Source: Clostridia bacterium (GTDB lineage Bacteria > Bacillota_A > Clostridia > Christensenellales > Aristaeellaceae). From it: a stretch of DNA of 10,524 nucleotides. The stretch covers positions 1 through 10,524 of the forward strand of contig JAFUDW010000145.1 of the NCBI GenBank assembly GCA_017464225.1, read 5' to 3'. The position numbers and the translations under genes are program-made. This document shows, one piece after another, positions 5,625-10,524 of this stretch. The notes under the pieces were generated by a model. It worked only from the letters and a program-made list of their open reading frames with translations, did no database searches and was not told the origin of the DNA. Position 1 is the stretch's first letter. Each line of letters opens with the position of its first letter.

Positions 5625-8506
5625 TCCTCCACCCGCGTCATGCGATATTGAACCTTGGTTTTGTTGTTCTCCACCGAGAGCACCTTCTGGTCGCAGTCGT
5701 AAATCGTCCATTCATCCTTGAGCTGATCGGGGCGGCTCCCGGCGTAGAAGGCAAACTGGCTGCCCCGGAAGTAATACGCTTTGCCGTCGATGGTGCAGGT
5801 GCCGTCCTCCCGGAATTCCATTTCCACGCCCGTGCGGCTGACCCAGCGGCCCAGCATGCGATAGCAAACGCGATCCAGCTTGCGCTCCACATCCTTATAA
5901 TCCAGGATCTTCCGGTAATAGGGCAGGGCTTCGTAGGGCTGTTTGTCATCGTAGAGCTGATTGGCGTACAGATAGCAGGCCTCCTGGTACATGCGCTGCA
6001 AATCGCTATAGGCCTCGCTGTCATTTTCGCGTTCCACGCTCTCCATGGCCTGGATGGCAGTCAGATAATCGCCCTGCGCCATGGCGTCCTTGGCCTTTCC
6101 ATAGGCTTCGCCGTAATACGCGTCATAGCACTCGGCGGCTTTCTTCGCCGCGTCCTCAAATTCGCTGATGGAGGCGTACAGCGCAGCAGCCTCGTTCATC
6201 CTGCCGTCCTCCTCATAGAGCGCGGCGGTATGGTAAATGCTGCGCTGGCGCAGCAGGGCGGAATCGGCATAATCGGGAATATCCTCCAGGTACACCGCCG
6301 CCATTTCATAATCATCCTCGGCGATGGCCGCCTCGGCCAGGGCATACATGCACTTTTCATACTGGTCGTGGGCGTCCTCATAATCGCCCGCCATCTTGAG
6401 CTGCTCGGCGGCCTCCAGGTTTTTGCCGTCGGTCAGCAGCTTTTTGCCCCATTCGTAATGGGCGCGGGCCAGCTCTTTTTCAGCCTCCTCGTCCTCGCCC
6501 AACGCTTCCAATTGCTCAATGGCGTCGGCATAGCTGCCGGCCGAAAGCAGCTGGGCGGCCAAAGCCTTCCTCGCTTCCGCCGTCTTCTGTACGCTGTCCT
6601 CAAAGTCCTCCAGCGCTTCAAAGGCGGTCAGCGCGCCGGCGTAATCGCCGGCCTCCATCAGCGCGGCGGCCTGGATATAGCGCAGCTGCTTCACGCGCTC
6701 ATCGGTATCCTTATAGCCCGCGATGCTGGCAAACAGCTCCAGCGCCTCGTCGGTCTTCCCTTCCTCCTGCAGCGCCACCGCCGGGATATAGAAGCTCTCC
6801 AGCAGCAGCGCCTGGGCGGGCTCATATTCGATGGCTTCGCCCAGGATGGCGCGGGCTTGCTCGTAATCGCCCTCCTCCATGGCGGCGCGGCCCAGGGCCT
6901 CGCTGCACTGCCAGGATTTTTCCAGCGAATCCCGATAGCTCAGGATCTTATCGAACATCTCCTTGGCCTGGGCACACTCGCCCTCCTCCAAAGCCAGGCA
7001 AGCGGGCTCATACAGGCACGCCGTGGCCTGGCTGTAGGCGTCGCGGAAATCGCCCGCCAGCAGATAATACTCGGCGGCGGTATCGTAATCCTTGGCGGCA
7101 AAATACGTGCCCGCCAGCCCGTAATAGGCTTCCTGCAGCTTATAGCCCGCGGCCTCATAGCCGGGATCCAGCTGGGTGAGCAGGCTGATGGCCGTCTGGA
7201 ATTCGCCGTCGTCAATGGCGGCCACGGCGGGCTGGTACAGGCACAGCTGCGCCTGGTTGGCGGCGTCCTCATAATTGCCCAGCGCCAGGAATTTCTCCCG
7301 CGCCTGGGCGTAATTGCCGCCCTCCATCATCTGCACGGCCCACTGGTACTGCGCGCCGCGGCTCAGGGCGGCGGCGTCCCGGTAACCCGTCATTTCATCG
7401 CAGAGCGCGATCACGCTTTCATACTGGCCGGAGGCCATCAGCAGCTGCGCCCGGCGATAGCGGGCTTCCTGCGCCAGGGTTTGGCTGTCCTTGTAATCCT
7501 CCAGCCCGTCAAAGGCGTCCTGGGCGGTGCGAAGGGCGGGCGTGGTGCCCGTGCTCAGGGCTTCCACAGCTTGCCGGTAGGTGCACTCCTTGGAAAGCTC
7601 GGCGCTGGTATAATACAAGCGCATATCCACCAGATCGATATCCAGCCCGATGGCCGGAATGTGCACGGGCAGCTTGCGCTGGCCGCGCTGGGCCGCCAGC
7701 TCGTCAAAGGCAGCCTTGGCGGCGGTGTATACGCCGTTATCCAGCTGGCGGCTGGCGTTATAGAATTTATAATAGGGAATGGCATGGAAATAGATGCCGA
7801 AGGCCAGAATGGCGACCAGCAGCGTTCCCAGGACCGTTCCGGTGATCCGACGGCGGCGGCGGCGGCGGCGCTGCTTTTCCTTTTCGGCGGCCTCGGCAGC
7901 CTGCTGCGCCTGGGCGCGTTCTCTGCGCGCCTGCTCCTCCATGGCGTTCTCATGCTCAAAGATGACCTTTTCCACCGTGGCCTCGTTAAAGCTGGTGAAC
8001 ACATCGCGCTTGAGCCTTCCGCAGCGGCGGCAGGTATCCTCCCCCGCGGCGTTGGGCCGGCCGCAGACGCACAGCCACACCGCGCCCTGATCCATGGGAT
8101 AGCCCAGGGCGTCGGCCCCGGCCAGATAGCGCAGCACCTCCAGCCTGTGCCCGGCGGGCAATGGATTCGGGGTATACTGGGACACGTTATCGGCGGTATG
8201 CCGCCAGATGGTGCCGTCCTCAAACCATACCTTTTCCACCGAAAAATCCATTCCGGCGGCCTGGATGCCGTTTTCGATCTCCACGGCCATTTCAAAGGCC
8301 GAGCGGCCCTTGCCCTCCAGGCGCTGCACGCGCTCCACCTGCCGGGAGATCATCATCCCCTCGGCGTCAAAGCAGGAGAAAATGGCCTGCACGCTGACCA
8401 CGGTCTGCTCGGTCAGGTTAAAAAGCTGCAGGCGGCAAACCGGATACTGCTGGGTCGGCAGGGCGTAATGCCACAGCTCCACAGGACAAGTCAGGTCTAT
8501 CTTCAT
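5621..8506 (-). CDS. Zinc-ribbon, single-pass membrane TPR-repeat protein
   Basis: A 961-aa protein of unknown function. Domains in order: an N-terminal beta-rich region (1-130, no family recognised); a zinc ribbon with Cys146, Cys148, Cys159 and Cys162 (C-x-C-x10-C-x2-C); a charged Ala/Glu/Gln/Arg-rich coiled-coil-like stretch (187-212); eight arginines (213-220); one membrane segment (about 222-242); a helical solenoid (about 300-875); and a C-terminal beta-rich domain opening LGRWVSRTG (885-893), lipocalin-like in style. Solenoid units usually end in Tyr/Phe-x-Asp-Ala/Ser and recur every 37 residues. By the positive-inside rule the zinc ribbon is cytoplasmic and the solenoid outside. ATG 8506 has GAAGGA about 10 nt upstream. 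The gap to the upstream gene is 43 nt, without a clear terminator or promoter. ATGA coupling to the acyltransferase suggests a shared envelope role, by inference. Such repeat proteins are frequent in Clostridia but poorly characterised. Confidence 0.85.
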   Translation of the reverse strand: MKIDLTCPVELWHYALPTQQYPVCRLQLFNLTEQTVVSVQAIFSCFDAEGMMISRQVERVQRLEGKGRSAFEMAVEIENGIQAAGMDFSVEKVWFEDGTIWRHTADNVSQYTPNPLPAGHRLEVLRYLAGADALGYPMDQGAVWLCVCGRPNAAGEDTCRRCGRLKRDVFTSFNEATVEKVIFEHENAMEEQARRERAQAQQAAEAAEKEKQRRRRRRRRITGTVLGTLLVAILAFGIYFHAIPYYKFYNASRQLDNGVYTAAKAAFDELAAQRGQRKLPVHIPAIGLDIDLVDMRLYYTSAELSKECTYRQAVEALSTGTTPALRTAQDAFDGLEDYKDSQTLAQEARYRRAQLLMASGQYESVIALCDEMTGYRDAAALSRGAQYQWAVQMMEGGNYAQAREKFLALGNYEDAANQAQLCLYQPAVAAIDDGEFQTAISLLTQLDPGYEAAGYKLQEAYYGLAGTYFAAKDYDTAAEYYLLAGDFRDAYSQATACLYEPACLALEEGECAQAKEMFDKILSYRDSLEKSWQCSEALGRAAMEEGDYEQARAILGEAIEYEPAQALLLESFYIPAVALQEEGKTDEALELFASIAGYKDTDERVKQLRYIQAAALMEAGDYAGALTAFEALEDFEDSVQKTAEARKALAAQLLSAGSYADAIEQLEALGEDEEAEKELARAHYEWGKKLLTDGKNLEAAEQLKMAGDYEDAHDQYEKCMYALAEAAIAEDDYEMAAVYLEDIPDYADSALLRQRSIYHTAALYEEDGRMNEAAALYASISEFEDAAKKAAECYDAYYGEAYGKAKDAMAQGDYLTAIQAMESVERENDSEAYSDLQRMYQEACYLYANQLYDDKQPYEALPYYRKILDYKDVERKLDRVCYRMLGRWVSRTGVEMEFREDGTCTIDGKAYYFRGSQFAFYAGSRPDQLKDEWTIYDCDQKVLSVENNKTKVQYRMTRVEE
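7851..7870. repeat. Trinucleotide (CGG/CCG) microsatellite within the TPR gene
   Basis: Six CGG units plus CG run without interruption at 7851-7870. On the coding minus strand they read as CGC codons within an eight-arginine run (residues 213-220) just before the membrane segment. Slippage would change the arginine number in steps of one and keep the frame, so length variation should be tolerated. The repeat may simply reflect strong basic-anchor selection in a GC-rich genome. Confidence 0.8.
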
Positions 8507-8549
8507 GGATCGATCATCCTTCCGGTAAATAAGCTTTTAAAAGATCGGT

Positions 8550-9677
8550 TTATTTGTATTCGCAGGTAATCACCCAGAGCGCGTCATCCACAAAGTCCAG
8601 GCTCAGCACGGCTGTGAGCTCATCCACCGGCACGGTGAACTGGGCGCAAAGCCCGTCCTCCGTGACGTCCATCACGCCGTAAGGCGCGTTTTCACCATCG
8701 CCGTAGAGCAGGCTGCCGTCCTCCTGGGGGAACCGCGCCAGCACGCTGTCCACGGTATCATCCATGCGCAGCCCACGGGGCCCCTCCAGCGCGTCGCCGT
8801 ACACCTGCAGGGCCGCCAGGGCGTTCTGCTGCTTCTGGCCGTCGTAAGCCAGCGCGGCGGCAACGCCTTCCCACTCCATGGTGCGCACGTACAGGCCGTC
8901 GTTCTCCTCCCAGTTATCGGCCGCGGGCTGGCCCAGCACAGCGGTCAGATCGTCCGCTGTGGCGCCCACAAAATCAACGGCTCCATCGCGGCCCGTAAAC
9001 AGCAGGTCTTCCCGGGCCAGGGGCTCGGGCAGTTCGGCAACGTAAGCGCCGTATTCCCGCTTTTCCTGCAGGGCAGCGCAGTTTTCAATATCCAGCCGGG
9101 CATCCTCCAGCGGCTCGCGGATCACGCCGGAATACACGTGGGTCACCACGTTATTTTCCAGCGTATAGCCAATAAAGCAATGCTCCGCCTCTTCCCCATC
9201 GGGCGTAACGATGTTGTGCTCCACCTGCAGCACGTGGGAGCCCTCGCGCTGAGCCTGGGCGTAATTGACCGCCTCAGGCAGCGCGCCGCTGATGTACAGG
9301 GCGCACTCATCATAACTGCCGCTCAGGTTCACATTGTCCAGCGGATAGGCCGCCAGCAGCTCCGAAAGCGCGCTGCCCGGGCCGATCTCCCGCCCGTCGG
9401 TCAGCGATTCCATGCCGCCCCGCAGCTCGGCATAGCGCACGCGGCTGTCCTTGGACAGCGTTTCATCGGGCGTGACCAGCGTGATCTGGTCAAACTCAAA
9501 CACAAAGAGCCCTTCCTCGTCCTCCTCGGGCTCCACCGCCTCCTGCTCCAAAGCGGAGGAAAGCAGCGCGTCCCAGAAATTGGTCAGCTCATCCACCGTC
9601 AGCGGAGATTCAGCCACCGCGGAAGCGAAGCAGCAGGCAAGCAACGCGGCAAACAACAGCGCAAACAACTTTTTCAT
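8550..9677 (-). CDS. Secreted protein of unknown function with a repeated motif
   Basis: A 375-aa protein that matches no family I can name. The N-terminus is a clear signal peptide: MKK, a hydrophobic core, then AVA before Glu23, which fits a signal peptidase I site. LLAC at 12-15 resembles a lipobox, but Leu at -2 makes a lipoprotein less likely. The mature protein is acidic, with a Glu/Asp-rich patch at 46-55. A motif recurs: GREIGPGSALSELLAAYP (95-112) resembles GLRMDDTVDSVLARFP (302-317), and a related segment, GATADDLTAVLGQP, occurs at 238-251. Each is followed by beta-rich sequence, suggesting tandem small alpha/beta domains. The start is ATG 9677 with AAAGGA about 8 nt upstream; the longer frame to 9728 would place coding ahead of the signal peptide and overlap pdp. 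It lies 13 nt after the pdp stop, so co-transcription is likely. Confidence 0.8.
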   Translation of the reverse strand: MKKLFALLFAALLACCFASAVAESPLTVDELTNFWDALLSSALEQEAVEPEEDEEGLFVFEFDQITLVTPDETLSKDSRVRYAELRGGMESLTDGREIGPGSALSELLAAYPLDNVNLSGSYDECALYISGALPEAVNYAQAQREGSHVLQVEHNIVTPDGEEAEHCFIGYTLENNVVTHVYSGVIREPLEDARLDIENCAALQEKREYGAYVAELPEPLAREDLLFTGRDGAVDFVGATADDLTAVLGQPAADNWEENDGLYVRTMEWEGVAAALAYDGQKQQNALAALQVYGDALEGPRGLRMDDTVDSVLARFPQEDGSLLYGDGENAPYGVMDVTEDGLCAQFTVPVDELTAVLSLDFVDDALWVITCEYK

Positions 9678-9690
9678 GACAGTTTTCCTT

Positions 9691-10524
9691 TCAATAGGTC
9701 TCAACGCCCGCGCTGGTGACCAGCGCATAGATCAGCTTTTCCCGTTCCGCCGGGGCATCGGACAGCGTGATGGCCGCAAGGATCATATCCCGCGCCTTTT
9801 GGAAATCCTCTTCCCGGGCGGCGTACACCGTGCAAAGGGGCTGGCCCGCCGACACGCGGTCGCCCACCCGGCAGCGCATGATAAAGCCCACCCGGGGATC
9901 GATAGCATCGGTCTTGCGCTTGCGCCCGGCCCCCAGCTCCTGGGAGGCGTAGCCCAGCCCGGTGGTATCCATATGGGCGATATAGCCCGCTCCTGGCGCC
10001 GTCACATCCCGCACGACGGGCGCGTCGGCCAGCTGCTCCGGATGGTCGCACACGGCGGCGTCCCCGCCCTGGGCGGCGATCATCCGCCGCAGCTTTTCCA
10101 GCCCGCTGCCGTCATCGAGCGCCTTCTTCAGCAGGGCTTCCCCTTCCTCCGGGGTATTTGCGATGCCTGAGGCGATCAGCAGCTGCGCGCCCTGCCGAAG
10201 CGAGACGGCCAGCAGAGGCCCGCCGCTTTCTCCCCGCAGGATATCGATGGCCTCCTTGACCTCCAGCCGGTTGCCCACGTGGGAACCCAGCGGCTCGTCC
10301 ATGCCGGTGAGCAGGGCGGATACATGCCGTCCCGCCCGGGTGCCGATCTCCACCATGGCCTGGGCCAATTCAAGGCTGCCCTCGTAGTTGGGCATGATGG
10401 CGCCCGAACCCACCTTGACGTCCAACACGATGCCCTGGGCGCCCGAGGCCAGCTTTTTGCTCATGATGGAGGAAGCGATCAGCGGCAGGCTGTCCACCGT
10501 GGAGGTGGTATCCCGCAGCGCGTA
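9691..10524 (-). CDS. pdp: Pyrimidine-nucleoside phosphorylase, C-terminal part (5' end outside window)
   Basis: Cleaves uridine, thymidine and deoxyuridine with phosphate to the base and (deoxy)ribose-1-phosphate in cytoplasmic pyrimidine salvage. The 277 visible residues begin YALRDTTSTVDSLPLIASSI, the family signature. Its Arg, the Ser 15 residues later and the Lys 4 after that match the spacing of Arg171, Ser186 and Lys190 that bind substrate in E. coli thymidine phosphorylase. DVKVGSGAIM, MDEPLGSHVGN and LEVKEAIDIL follow. The C-terminal PYNP domain shows ELGAGRKRKTDAIDPRVGF and a VGDRV turn. About 165 N-terminal residues should lie beyond the right edge. The GTG at 10497 is internal, because the frame stays open to the edge. 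Gram-positive context favours pdp over deoA. No deoC, cdd or nupC neighbour is visible in this window. Confidence 0.93.
   Translation of the reverse strand, partial: YALRDTTSTVDSLPLIASSIMSKKLASGAQGIVLDVKVGSGAIMPNYEGSLELAQAMVEIGTRAGRHVSALLTGMDEPLGSHVGNRLEVKEAIDILRGESGGPLLAVSLRQGAQLLIASGIANTPEEGEALLKKALDDGSGLEKLRRMIAAQGGDAAVCDHPEQLADAPVVRDVTAPGAGYIAHMDTTGLGYASQELGAGRKRKTDAIDPRVGFIMRCRVGDRVSAGQPLCTVYAAREEDFQKARDMILAAITLSDAPAEREKLIYALVTSAGVETY

Noticed and set aside
8507..8549. A promoter or terminator between the secreted-protein gene and the TPR gene
   Set aside because: AT-rich palindromes such as CTTTTAAAAG (8534-8543) are present, but no -35/-10 pair with good spacing and no GC stem with a T-run could be found.
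5594..8569. A 991-codon open frame on the plus strand opposite the whole TPR gene
   Set aside because: It is the antisense shadow of a GC-rich gene that almost never uses the codons TTA, CTA and TCA in the relevant phase. Its translation has no domain pattern, while the minus-strand frame shows a zinc ribbon, membrane segment and periodic repeats.
9138..9719. A 193-codon plus-strand frame opposite the secreted protein
   Set aside because: It is antisense to a gene with a clear signal peptide and Shine-Dalgarno site, and its composition is shadow-like.

Overview
The window looks like a piece of a GC-rich Firmicutes chromosome, most likely a Clostridia-type gut or anaerobe lineage. The pointers are a SpoIID/LytB-family protein with SH3b repeats, a pyrimidine-nucleoside phosphorylase of the Gram-positive type, a long 37-residue-repeat TPR protein of a style common in Clostridia, and purine-rich Shine-Dalgarno sites. 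The exact lineage cannot be fixed from the sequence. No tRNA, rRNA, CRISPR array, transposase or phage gene was seen.

All six confident genes lie on the minus strand, so transcription runs from the right edge to the left. From right to left they are: (1) the C-terminal two-thirds of a pyrimidine-nucleoside phosphorylase (pdp), cut by the window edge; (2) 13 nt further on, a secreted 375-aa protein of unknown function with an internally repeated motif; (3) after 43 nt, a 961-aa protein with a cytoplasmic zinc ribbon, one membrane segment preceded by eight arginines, a long TPR-like solenoid and a C-terminal beta-rich domain; (4) overlapping it by ATGA, a 409-aa integral-membrane acyltransferase-3 protein; (5) a secreted 1066-aa SpoIID-domain protein with about eight SH3b repeats, which has its own strong sigma-A-like promoter over the stop codon of gene 4; (6) again joined by an ATGA overlap, a TrmN6/YabB-type methyltransferase with an NPPY motif.

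Genes 2 to 5 together suggest a cell-envelope neighbourhood: a membrane-anchored repeat protein translated with an O-acyltransferase, then a peptidoglycan-binding SpoIID-type protein. The link is by position only. pdp and the methyltransferase look like metabolic or housekeeping genes at the two ends. Genes 1 to 4 are spaced closely enough to be one transcription unit, and genes 5 and 6 form a second.

The left 383 bases hold no confident gene but are rich in structure. There is a compound inverted repeat at 71-197 built around a near-perfect 24-bp stem, with outer 12-bp arms and a possible 6-bp flanking duplication. Two further GC-rich hairpins follow at 278-301 and 310-330. These resemble a non-coding mobile or intergenic repeat and hairpins at the 3' end of the transcription unit. 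They are the least explained DNA in the window.

No clear new defence or biosynthetic system is visible. The best candidates for something undescribed are the coupled TPR-protein/acyltransferase pair and the left-edge hairpin element.
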